The notes under the pieces: generated by a model
Databases searched by the model: none
Told to the model about the DNA's origin: nothing
What the model saw: only the letters and a program-made list of their open reading frames with translations
NCBI RefSeq assembly: GCF_042453785.1
Contig: NC_091667.1
Span: 34,588,001 to 34,652,000 of the forward strand
Length of the DNA: 64,000 nucleotides
Reading direction: 5' to 3'
DNA from: Malus domestica
Taxonomy: Eukaryota > Streptophyta > Magnoliopsida > Rosales > Rosaceae
Translations under genes and position numbers: made by a program
Shown here: positions 21,360 through 32,117 of the stretch, one piece after another
Layout: each line of letters opens with the position of its first letter
Numbering within the stretch: position 1 is the stretch's first letter

Positions 21360-23290
21360 AAAACTTTTCAAAGAATCACTAGTCGTATAAAGTCAGCTTC
21401 TTAACAAGATACTTTTAGGACAGTTCTAATTTCCTACTGTTAAAAGAAGGAAAAGGACTTGCACCAAACAGCGGATATATCATGTTATTCCAAACCATGC
21501 ACTCATAAGCTGATTACGCTTAATTAGCGCTCAATTTGTAAGTATTTTTAAACTGCTGAAAGTGTTTTTAGAAAAAATGTTTTTGAGTTTTAAAAACACT
21601 TGAAGTGATTTATGCTAAAAGTACTAGTTTTGTGTTTCTTGTTGGAAATACTTCAAGTGTTTTTTTAAAATTAACTTGCATTTTTACCAAAATTTGATTC
21701 CAAAAACATTTTATCCAAAAGCGATTTTTATCGTTTAAAAGCACTTGTCAAACGAGTCATTCAAATAGTTTGGATAATCCAAGTTCAATCTAATTCGAGC
21801 TTGAGTATAAAAGTGGAACACATTGCTTTAGTTAACTCAACTAAATATACGTCTAATATGCTAAACTTAGATTGAGTTTGCTTCAACTTAATCAAGTTAA
21901 TCACATATCACGAAAAGCAAATTAAATAATTAGATTGGAGTTGGATTCACGTCTCAACCAGCCGTCCGACAAAAATTATATCCTTCGTATGAATTCGTGT
22001 AGTTTCTCCCTCAATTGGAAGTCAACTATGTATATTAATCCAATTATATTAAAATTATTGGAGTCTTACATCATCATTTGTGATACAACAAGCACGACAC
22101 TCCACACGTCGAGCGATGGCATGACCAAACAAAATGGACAAAACGCGGTAGCTTCATGACGCAACAGCACACACACGATATGAATTAGGTCAATTATATG
22201 CATGGTTGAGTTGAGTCAGCACCACGAAACCTAGAAGAGTTTGGAGTATGACCCTCTATACAATACGTGGCCTTAACAGATTGGATGTATATCTGAATAA
22301 CTATACTTTGTTTCATGTCACAAACTTTTGCATAATTGAATGGGAAGCGATCCGAAAAAGCTTTAAGACGTTAAAATTTGATTCAACGGTTATAATTATT
22401 ATAATTTTTAGAGAAGTTTTTTTTTTGTAGTTGTTAGATCAAATTTCTCTAACTGAATCACACATAAACCCTATTCATTGGAAAAGGACGTGATTAAAAT
22501 TCAAAATTGTTCAAACTCAATCATACTTTGGTAATTTATTTATTATAAGCGATATTACTTACTCGAAATTAAACCAAATTGAGAGAAATAGTTTAAATTG
22601 AAACACAATAAAATTGAAAAAAATAATATCATATCTACTTGATATGAACACGACTCATTTTTTTTTCTTTGAAATTATATATATATATACACACATATAC
22701 ATATACATGTATACTTTTTTGTGTTTAGTAGTTAGAGATGTCTGTTTTGCATCGCAAACCTTAACGCAACATAAAAGTTATTCATTTGTGACTAAAGGCC
22801 ACGAGTTCAAGTTGTAGAAACAGCACTGCATAAGATAGACATTCATCTCCTGACTCTCAGAAAGTAGAGAGCTTTATTGACTTGAGGTTGCCTTTTTGTA
22901 TTAGTTGAAGATGTTCTATGAGATTATTTTATGGAGGAGTATTGAATATATTATTACAAACTTTCTACGCGTGGGATGCTTGACAAATTTTCTACAAAAG
23001 CATACCTACCAAACACAAGCCTCCATCCTTCATCGATCTTTGACCAACATAAACCAAACCTAATTCTTGACCATTTCGGGTGTCAATCTAGCTACTTAAC
23101 GGATAAATAGGTTTTAGATTACTCATTAGGAAAATAGAAGTGGCCTCCAACTAAAATCAATTTGATGGCTTAAAAGAAGAAAAAGTTCCAATCAATATTC
23201 CTAGTTAGTGAAAACATGATTACTTACGTTTACTATGGACATGGAGCAACTAGTTTGCTTATGTCTCATTTGACTAGATATAATTTTTTT
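21360..23290. other. Intergenic AT-rich DNA
   Basis: No gene recognised. Between about 21530 and 21760 are repeated GTGTTTTTA / AAAACACTT words, a low-copy foldback-like zone. An (AT)/(AC) run lies near 22677-22710. Confidence 0.45.
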
Positions 23291-23293
23291 ATT

Positions 23294-23446
23294 GGGAACT
23301 TTAACGAAAAGCACCTGGTACTGTTCACTTTAACGAAAAACCACATTTTTACACTAAAAAGTCAATCTTGTTACCATTCACTTTACCCTTTATTTTATCC
23401 TTATTATTAAAATCAAAGTTTTCAAGTCATTTTCATTAGTTTTCCT
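23294..23446. mobile_element. Mutator-like MITE, GGGAACTTTAACG family, copy 2
   Basis: It begins GGGAACTTTAACGAAAAGC and ends TTTTCATTAGTTTTCC. The flanks TTTTTTATT (23285-23293 and 23447-23455) form a 9-bp duplication, though a low-complexity one. The body matches copies 1 and 3 throughout. Confidence 0.78.
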
Positions 23447-23455
23447 TTTTTTATT

Positions 23456-24522
23456 ATTATCAATAAAACTTCATTCGTACTGAGATTTAATTTAAAAAAC
23501 CTAAAAACTAACTCGCAGTATGCATGATGAGGCCCGTGGAACTCACATTAATTTCTAAGTTGTATATATATATATATGAATGAACGTGTAAATCTAAAGT
23601 TAAGCTCTTCCCCAACATGTTTCATGCATAAAACATATAAATTAAATTTGAAGCAGTCCTACCAAATATTCTCTTAATTTGTACATACAATTGTAAGTTT
23701 TATACGAGTTTGTTCGACAATAGATGTAACACACATAAATAAACGAATGTCTTAAGATAATAGCTTTGAACTCTCTATCTCTTTATTAATAATATTTTTA
23801 GACAAAATTAATAAATGGTCTAAAGATAAGTCTTCCCTCAGTCCTCATCGTGTTTCATGTACAGTTAGAAGTAACATTTTTAAAAACGTCGGCGAAAGTG
23901 ATAGCATATTAGATCATGGATGTGATAATCCATGAACTAACTAAATCTTTTGACCTACAAAATTGTAATCAAAAGGGCATCAGGCTAAATTTGACCTTAA
24001 GACAGCAGGTAATATGTAGTTTCAGGGCGGACTAAATTTAACCACATAAAGTACTAAAATATGAAGAGAAATAAAACACAGTCGTGCACCTTTGGACATA
24101 AAAAAAAAAAAATTAACCCTAAAATAGTATTTAAAATATTATTTTTTTGAAGACTAAAACATAGTCAAGGACCATAGGATTGCTATTTGGTACTACGACG
24201 TAGTGATATTCTTTCTCACTTGTAAGTGAGATATTTTATGTTCAATTTTTGCTAAAGACGAATTCAAACCATATTATTACTAACCCATTGTGAAGCTTGG
24301 CCCGTCACTCTCTCTTAGTGTAGATATTTTGTTTGTTCTAATAAATAAAAAATCATAGTCAAGGATTATGTTTACCCTCTATAACTGGAGATGACCTTAC
24401 GTGTGGCGTTGAAAATGCAACCTTCACTACTCATTTAAATATTAACTTGTGTACAATGAAAAAATGGTGGTCGCACGTCATGGTACGTAAGTGGAACAAA
24501 ATACTAATCCCCATACAAAATA
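23456..24522. other. Intergenic AT-rich DNA with one dispersed repeat
   Basis: No gene is visible. A copy of the GTGAGAT dispersed repeat lies at about 24205-24350 (TGTAAGTGAGATATTTTATG, GACGAATTCAAACCATATTA, TTAGTGTAGATATTTTGTTT). Confidence 0.5.
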
Positions 24523-24675
24523 GGGAACTTTAACGAAAAGCTCTCGATACTGTTCAGTTTAACGAAAAATCATATTTTTACACTAAAAAATCAATCATGA
24601 TACTATTTACTTTACTCTTTATTTTGTCGTTTTCGTTAAAACTCAAAGTTTTCAAATCATTTTCATTCGTTTTCC
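24523..24675. mobile_element. Mutator-like MITE, GGGAACTTTAACG family, copy 3
   Basis: 153 bp, beginning GGGAACTTTAACGAAAAGC and ending TCATTCGTTTTCC. A perfect 10-bp duplication ATACAAAATA flanks it at 24513-24522 and 24676-24685, the clearest target-site signature of the family. Confidence 0.88.
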
Positions 24676-24860
24676 ATACAAAATATATAAATGCCTTCTT
24701 TCTTCATTGCAAAATATACACACTCAGCAAATTGGCAAAACATACAAAGATATGCAAGTAGGCTGGCAGAGCCATGCATGTAACACACTATTGATCACAA
24801 AAACCCATTTAATTTAATTTATCTCTATCACTTTTTTCTACACTGAAAATTTCGATTTAG

Positions 24861-27147
24861 TTATAAGCCCTTGTGTGCTTTGATTCTCCTATTGATCTCC
24901 TTATCCAACTCTTCTAGTCCTCCCACTTCTTCGAGTTCCTGCAACCACAAATTGCACCGCATATAAAAAACAGACTTGAAATTAGTCAAGTTGACGAAAT
25001 CAATTTGTCTCTCCATCTGCACTCAAGTTCGATATTAAAAACAATATTTTCAGGACAGAGACAAAAGTTGATGACTAACCTTAGGTCCAAGAAACAAACC
25101 ATATGGGACACCCTCGAACTTCTCCGAGTGGTGGAGCTGAGGGTCCAAAACATCCAAATCAAAACAAAATCTTGACAGTTACACTCAGTTTAACAGAAAT
25201 TCATACTTAAACGCCTAATCATTTTATTAATCAATAATTATGGGCGCAAATTAATATGATAAGCACGTAAATTAATATGATAAGTATTATTTTATAGTTT
25301 GCATTTGTGTATGGGAAAGAGGATCCTCTTCTGATCCACTTTGTAGGGATCCTCACATTCTAGCCGTTCATCGTATATTGTGCAATTAGTTTTCGTCATG
25401 AACTATTTGTGTTTAATTTAAAAAAAAATTAAATATTTTCTAACTACACGATGTACGATGAATAGGTAAGATGTAAAAATCTTAATAATCCTCATAATTG
25501 GGATCCGAATGGAATCTAAATCCGTGTGGGGTATAGTTTACCTGATGAGCCGCAGCAACCTTTCGCAAATAGGGCACGTCGGCTATGGGCCCCACCGGGA
25601 ATCTTTTATGCACTAGGCCATCATGGACAAACATATACGCCATCCCAAACACCGTAATTCCAAGGCCCTGTCGTTTCAAGTCAATATATTAACAGCAGAA
25701 ATTAGATTAAGTAATTATGATTAAAGTCGTTAATAGAACAGTAAACACATGTATTCATAAAGATACCGGAAGTGGGAGACTTACAGCACCAAAACAAAGG
25801 CCAGGAACAAGGCCTTTGTGGAAGAAACCATAACTGAGAAGGGCTATTGCCGGAACGGCGTTGATTATCGCAAACACGTCGTTAAGCTCGAACGGACCTT
25901 CTCTGGGTTGGTGGTGCGACTGCATTGAAGTTCATCACGTAGTTTAAATTAGTTTAAAATAAAATATCGCTTGTATTAAAAAAAAAATATTCCCATGAAC
26001 AATGTTTGGTTGCTTTAGAGGTGAAGGCCACAAGGACCATGATTGGGAATTATTTGATTGTCTTTCTCCGAGGAAGAGGTGAAACATAATCAAATTGAAT
26101 TCGAGACAGCTATTTGAAACCTTAGTAAAAGACTGGATTTGTTATTGCATGTTTGCTTCTCGAAAACAAAAGAAAATAATAAAAATTCAATCTTTTGGGT
26201 TCCTAAGAAGTGAAAAGAAGCCAAATTTGAAGGTACAAACCTCGTGCATATGCCATAAGGAAGCGTGCCAAAGAGCTTTATGTGCCCATCTTGCCCAAAA
26301 TTCCATTCCCACCTAGAAACATACAAAAACCGAATTCAACTTGGCATTTTCCCCAACTGAGAAGTTGTCTTAGGACTACTTATGAATGAAGCACTTCTGC
26401 TTATAAGCGTTTATGATAAAAATGCTTTATTCTTATCGAAAATCTAAATGATTCCTTGAGGACACTTGAAAGTGCTTCTATAGAAAGCGCTTGCATGAAC
26501 CAGAAGCAGTTTAAACTCTTGCTTGTAGCATAGAATATTGCTTTTGGTAAAAAATAAGCGGTGAGGGAACTTACAGCAGCACCAACAGATAGAGCAAATG
26601 TACCCAGCATTTCAGACATTGGCACAGTCCCACCCTACGAACAAAATGAAATAAATAAATAATAATAATAATCTATGATTTTCTGTGGGATTTATAATTT
26701 TGAGAGCAGAGACAAATTTTATAACTTGGAAATTTAAAAATTTACCTCCATTTGCCAGTAAAATCTGTAGTAGACAGCCATGACAGACATGGAAGTAATC
26801 CCTAAGCTGGACATCACGGCAGCGACAAGATACGCGAACCTCTCCGATTTCTTCCTCGACAGCCTCTCCGCCACGCGAACCGACGGAATTACAATTGGGA
26901 TCTGAGAATCGGCGGCTTCCGGGGCTTTTCCGGCGGAATCGTCGAGGTTGGTTATGTGTTTTTGGTCCTCCATCACTACATAGACGGTGAAACAGAGTTT
27001 CCGGCGAGCCCTGTGGAGTGCTGACTTCTGGTTGCGGAGATTTGGGAACAAGACGGTGGTGGGGTTGGGTTTTGGGAGGTGGTAGGAGGAGGAGTGGATT
27101 AGGCGGAAGGGGGTGGGGGTTGTGACGGCGAAGAGTCCGACCGCCAT
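24861..27147 (-). CDS. BCH: Beta-carotene hydroxylase (non-haem di-iron beta-ring hydroxylase)
   Basis: Seven in-phase exons on the minus strand: 27147-26746, 26634-26575, 26312-26241, 25919-25785, 25667-25542, 25136-25080, 24938-24861; 309 residues. The first ~60 residues form a Ser/Thr/Arg-rich plastid transit peptide. Membrane segments follow, together with all histidine clusters that bind the di-iron centre: HKALWH (165-170), HESHH (177-181), HDGLVH (238-243) and HQLHH (264-268). The enzyme hydroxylates the beta rings of beta-carotene to give cryptoxanthin and then zeaxanthin in plastid membranes. Every exon border has GT..AG and keeps frame, so the gene looks intact. The start is the first ATG of the frame; the upstream open codons lack one. 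Intron 5 carries a GGATCC-family MITE and intron 2 an AAGCACTT/AAGTGCTT repeat. Confidence 0.96.
25318..25508. repeat. MITE-like foldback element, GGATCC family, copy C, in BCH intron 5
   Basis: GAGGATCCTCTTCTGATCC at one end and ATTGGGATCCGAATGG at the other, with inner pair CCGTTCATCGTATATTGTG / CACGATGTACGATGAATAGG. It is wholly intronic and does not touch splice sites. Confidence 0.75.
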
Positions 27148-27288
27148 GGAAGTATACTTGTTGGTGATGAGGTTGAGCGTTGAGATAGAGAGTTGAAGGT
27201 GCGTGGAAACGGAGCGAAGGGAGACCACAACTTTCTGTCCCTCAAAACTTACGGGACGCAAACAAACGTTTTTAAATACTACTCAGGA

Positions 27289-27696
27289 GAGATTTTTCAG
27301 TCTCATCCTCGCACAAGATGGTAAATTATATGTTATTATATAAATTGTACGATATATATGTTAAAAATTTAATAACTTAAAACGTAAAATTTTTCACCAC
27401 TTACATAAAAATACATGATGTACTATCCGTGTTTCCTTGACAATCTAAAATTTCTCACTTGAATTGACAAAAGTCACAAAAACTTTTAAAGAAATGATGC
27501 CAGTCGGCCAAATTACTGCAAACCATTCACGTGGCCAAAATTAGTAAATTTAGTTTCCGAGATTAGTGGGAGTATGGTCCGATATATGAAGTGTTGCAAT
27601 ATAAGTGATTAGACATTGAATAATTAAACGTATTTCTAATTATGTCATAATATTTGATATACCATAATGTTCTTTTAGTGCACTGAAAAATTTCTC
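27289..27696. repeat. GAGATTTTTCAG repeat, copy 1
   Basis: Left GAGATTTTTCAGTCTCATCC and right CACTGAAAAATTTCTC are inverted. An internal CTAAAATTTCTC near 27446 could be the true end of a shorter (~170 bp) copy like the one at 28722. It lies about 140 bp upstream of the BCH start codon, in its promoter region. Confidence 0.6.
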
Positions 27697-28124
27697 ATTT
27701 AGTAGGTAGTGAACGAAAGAAAAAGAGGAATGTAAAATCTTACTGGTTAGTGAGTGATATTTTTTTTTTCAATGATGGGGTAGCATTTTCTTTAATTTTT
27801 AACTACTGTAATTAGCTGACATAACTTACATGTGAAATTAGCAAAACACATGAAATATAAAGGGGAAACAAACTGTTTGAATAAGGCATGCCATTTTGGT
27901 AATTTAGTGTGAACAAGAAGGGCGAGAATTAGAAAAGTGGGGATGCAAAAGAATGTCATTTGTTTGGCAAGAGAAAAATACTAACATGAAACAGATTGAT
28001 CTCGGTACGTCTCAATCTAATAAAATATTATTATGCGTACAATAACTTACACATAACAATACATTAACAAATAAAAAATACATCATAAAAATTAATTTGG
28101 TTTCTCTTTCTTCATGCAAGGCAA

Positions 28125-28400
28125 GGTTTATCGTTTAGTATACAGACAGGACGGGACGAAACAGAGAGAGCAAAGATACCCTGAGATGGAAACAAGGAGG
28201 AAGAAGAAAGAGACAGAGAGGTTATAATTTTGTGTTTTACGGATGTGGAACGAGTCGTTCCAAGGGGTGAGACGAAACGAAAATTCACTTAAAATTCGTC
28301 ATGTGGAACAATACCTTCCACCTATTTTAGACGCACCAAATATAAAACGGAACGTCTCGTCCTACTCCGTTCCGTTCTGTTCCAAATACCAAACGGTACC
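28125..28400. mobile_element. ACCAAACGGTACC-type MITE, copy 1 (left end degraded)
   Basis: The right end ATACCAAACGGTACC is intact and followed by TAA (28401-28403); the left end is degraded (TTTATCGTTTAGTATAC). The interior GGACGGGACGAAAC and GGATGTGGAACGAG words match the copy at 29721. The long frame 28243-28620 overlaps it and is not a gene. Confidence 0.65.
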
Positions 28401-28721
28401 TAAGAAATGTGAGGCTGATGGGCCGCGGAAGGATTGCGAAGAAGAAGACAGCGAATCACAACAACATGTTGATACAAAACGACACCGGGTTGGCCATTAT
28501 TCGGGTTCCAGTTTGCTATCTGTTTGGATAATGCCACGTAGCAGTTTACGTATTCGCACACTAACGGATCGAGCACATTTCGGGAATTTAATTGGCGGGA
28601 ATGTTGGGCTCAACCGGTAGGTAGGGTACCGTGGCAAATTCCTAGTAGTCTAAGACAGACACGTGGACACTCTGTTGATAATGGGAGTCAATCGTCTTTA
28701 ATTTGTTTTGTCCATAATTAC

Positions 28722-28893
28722 AAGAGATTTTTCAGTGTGATCCGTACACGAAAATAGTACATTACGTGTCATTATACAAATGGTAGGATATGTGTACTAA
28801 AAAATTAATAACTTAAAAAATAAAATTTTCTATTATTTCTATTAAAACACATAATATACCATTTATATTTTCGTCATAATTAAAAAAATTTCT
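28722..28893. mobile_element. 172-bp MITE with 8-bp duplication, GAGATTTTTCAG family, copy 2
   Basis: It begins AAGAGATTTTTCAGTGTGATCC and is flanked by ATAATTAC at 28714-28721 and 28894-28901. The interior shares TTAATAACTTAAAA and CATTATACAA words with the block at 27289. Confidence 0.78.
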
Positions 28894-29139
28894 ATAATTA
28901 CGAGGAAGTTTTAAAAAAAAAAACGTGCATGCATCTTTTGCTGAAAAAGATACTTTGTTTTGGAAGGCCCATTAAGCCCAACGGGCCTCACCAGAGAGAG
29001 GAAATATAGGGAGTGATGTTAAGCGGGTATTCAACTTTATGGATTTGCAAGTCGGGTTTCTTTGGTTTTAACTTGAATTAAAGCTTTCATCTCGCCGTCC
29101 ATTTTAATCTGACAGTTCTTATTATATGTGTATATAAAA

Positions 29140-29320
29140 TGACGTGAGGATCCCGGGAATTCTCAAATCACATCCACTTATTGTGTATCGTGCGGTCATA
29201 AATCATTGTAATTTTTTTTATTTCAAATCGAATATAAATAATATCTGATGAAAAATAACTGCACGATGCACAATAAAAAGATGTGATTGGAGGATTCCCG
29301 AGATCTTCATCTCTCTACAA
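29140..29320. repeat. MITE-like foldback element, GGATCC family, copy D
   Basis: GAGGATCCCGGGAATTCTC and AGGATTCCCGAGATCTTC ends, with inner pair ATTGTGTATCGTGCGGTC / CTGCACGATGCACAATAA. More diverged than copies B and C. Confidence 0.65.
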
Positions 29321-29409
29321 AAACGTGTAATTAGTGATGTGCATTAGAGAAAATTGTTAACCCCAACGAATTGAGCCCAAAGGCCCAAGTCCTTGGATTA
29401 GCTGCTTCC

Positions 29410-29716
29410 AATGGTTTAGCGCCTAGACGTTTAGGCGGTTTTTAATTTTAATCAAATTTGATATATAACATATAATTAAAAATCTATTATACTTAAAAAA
29501 GTACATAATTCTATTAGGATACATAAATTACAAAATAAAATGATATATAAATTATAAAGTATTAGCACATATTAAAAACATGAGGAGCCAACACATAAAT
29601 CTAAATATTCAACAAATCTTTTACAATTTATTAAAAAAATGCAAATTGAAAGTTATCGATTTTCTATCTAAGGGAGAATCACGATTTAGGCAAGCGTCTA
29701 GGCAACTAACCATGGC
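29410..29716. repeat. CCTAGGCGG-bordered repeat, copy 2
   Basis: GCGCCTAGACGTTTAGGCGG on the left and AGGCAAGCGTCTAGGCAAC on the right. The internal ACATGAGGAGCCAACA and GATTTTCTATCTAAGG words are shared with the copy at 20878. Confidence 0.65.
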
Positions 29717-29720
29717 CTAA

Positions 29721-30021
29721 GGTATCGTTTGATATGCAGAAGGGACGGGACGGGACGGGACGGGACATGATGGAACAGAATGGAGAGGGAGTAAAGATGT
29801 CATCGGATGGAAACAAAGAGAAAGAAGAAGAAGACGGAGATGTTATAATTTTATGTTTCACGGATGTGGAATGAGTTGTTCCAGGGGGTGAGGCGGAATG
29901 AAAATTCATCCAAAATTCGTCCCGTGAAACAATGCGTTCCACCCATTTTAAGCACACCAAACATGAGACGGAGCATCTCGTTTCACTCTATTTCGTCCCG
30001 TCCTATTTACCAAACGGTACC
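29721..30021. mobile_element. ACCAAACGGTACC-type MITE, copy 2, TAA target
   Basis: Left GGTATCGTTTGATATGC and right TTACCAAACGGTACC are inverted and the element is flanked by TAA (29718-29720, 30022-30024), as in PIF/Harbinger elements. A short GGGAC pentamer run (29743-29766) lies near the left end. The frame at 29864-30388 runs through it and has no family features. Confidence 0.75.
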
Positions 30022-30029
30022 TAAACGAC

Positions 30030-32040
30030 AGCAGAAACGTGGCCCAAATGGAACTAAGCGGAAACTTTTGGAACATAGATTGCTTTTAACAAGGCCGTTT
30101 TCACAAGCGACCCACTTCCTTGAAAAACAAAAAAGCGAGTTAAAGTCATGTCCCTTCTCTCTTTTAACCATTCAATGCGCATGGAAGGGCTGTCCTAAAA
30201 TCATGGCAAAAACCTCTCCTCCACTGGATTTCAACAATGTCAAATCATGGAAATTACACCTAATCACATTTGACTATCTTCTCAGTTACTTGACTATTGT
30301 AACTGATTATTATTTTGTTAAATGTCTTGTATTTTGTTACTTTGGAACAGTCAAAACTGTATATAATACTTGTAAATTCTTTTTGTGAAATATATAAAAT
30401 GATATTTATTTCTCTTTACTATATTTGTACAATACTATAGTATCCTTTGTATTCGATAAAGAATCGAAGGCTCTTTAAGGAGACTTACAGAGGAGTCATA
30501 GCCTCTTTTTGGGTTTTTACATATCACCCATAAGTAAGGATTGCCAGTAACATAACTCGAACTTAAGTCTTGGTCTAGTAAAGAGAACGATCATTACTAA
30601 TTCAACTAACCCTTGTTGGCATCATTTTCCATCTTTTTGTATGAGCGATTTGGACCCAATCTAAATGAAGAAATTTATGTGTTTTAAAACCAATCCAACT
30701 CCGAATCTTGATCACGATATCAAAAGGGTGAGCAGAAACGGTATGTCTTCGAAATTGTACAAGGAACGCTCAACCCTTGCCAGTGGTGATGCAGAAGAAA
30801 TCTACGCTCTTTTCGTGATATGGGAGGATGTGACCTACTTAAGCGTTGTCCTAATTAGCCAACATGCCTGCCAAAAACCTTCTCCAGTTTGTGGGGCTTG
30901 AAAATTGCTCGAAGAGGCATCAAGTGACTATGTATCTTGATCCTAAAAAAATATTAAATTCTCCAATGTGTTAATAAAAAAGTTTAGGTTGGACGTTTGG
31001 AGCCCGCAAGAATACAGGCATTTGAAGTTAGGAATATTTTGTATATAATGATGATGAGAACTTTGACAACAACCAATTCTTAATAAAATGCAAACGAATC
31101 CTGAAAAAACACTTTAAGTGTTTCTTGCGAAAAACACATACATTTTAACAAAGATGATGTTTTACTCTTGATTTTGACGTGGGATTACTGATAAAACTTT
31201 CCGGCTATCCGTTGCATAAACCTATGGAGCTTTATTGTTTCCAACAGAACAAAAGTACTAATTTGCGAGGCAACCATATCCATGTATCTAATTAATTAAA
31301 ACGTGAGCATGGAATTATGCAACTTCTTCATCATTTCTGTGTGCGTCATGTCTTAATACTTTTTTAGCTTTCTGCCTGACTTGCACGTAGGGATCTGTTG
31401 CATTTTGCAACATACCGATATGGGTGATGAGCTCAACTTTATTTGCTTGTAACAGACAGATACATATAATCCAACTCCAGTTCATCATATATACATATTC
31501 TGTTTTTGCACTTTTTATATCACAATTAAAAAAAAACTTCTTAAATAACTCAAGCTCGTGGTGAACCATTCGTAATTGAATACCTAATCGATTAGGGATT
31601 AGACTAATTAGAGGAGTAGTTGATCCGATACCGTTCCATTCTTTTTTTTTCCCTATATATTCTTAACTTTTCTGTTTCATCCCAACAACTAAAATGTATA
31701 ATATTCATGTAAGAGATTTTTGAATTGAGAAGATTCGTCGACCTCGTGACATAAGCACGAAGGGATTCACGAATCAAACCAAAGTATGATGAAGACACAA
31801 GGCACTAAGGCAACAAGACCCATACTTATAAGGAAAGCTGAACTTTCCTTACACGTAATGGTTTAATTTGTTCACTTAAATGGATTTAATTCCCTTTAAT
31901 TCTAGGTATTAATTATGATGAGTTGAATATTTGGCATACCAAATACGTACGGTAAATTTTCAAAAGGTGGTTAGTTATTATTTCGTATCCGCCCCTTCGG
32001 TCTTCGTTCAGATATCTTACCATGTGTAGGAAATCCATTG
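30030..32040. other. Intergenic, nothing recognised
   Basis: AT-rich DNA between the MITE cluster and the polygalacturonase promoter. Several short frames have no recognisable motif and no exon-like context. No RNA gene seen. Confidence 0.5.
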
Positions 32041-32046
32041 CACCCC

Positions 32047-32054
32047 TATAAATA
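32047..32054 (+). promoter_or_regulatory. TATA box of the polygalacturonase gene
   Basis: TATAAATA lies 71 bp upstream of the start codon, in a CCCC-TATAAATA context, followed by a CT/AC-rich leader (CATCCCTCTTCCTTGCACC). This is the standard plant spacing. Confidence 0.7.
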
Positions 32055-32117
32055 AACTTCCACATCCCTCTTCCTTGCACCACAACATTATTCAACAACT
32101 CCTCATTTTTTCAAACA

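Noticed and set aside
28243-28620. 125-codon frame beginning WNESFQGVRRNENS, similar to 29864-30388
   Set aside because: Both frames fall in two copies of the same MITE, so the similarity reflects the transposon, not a gene pair.
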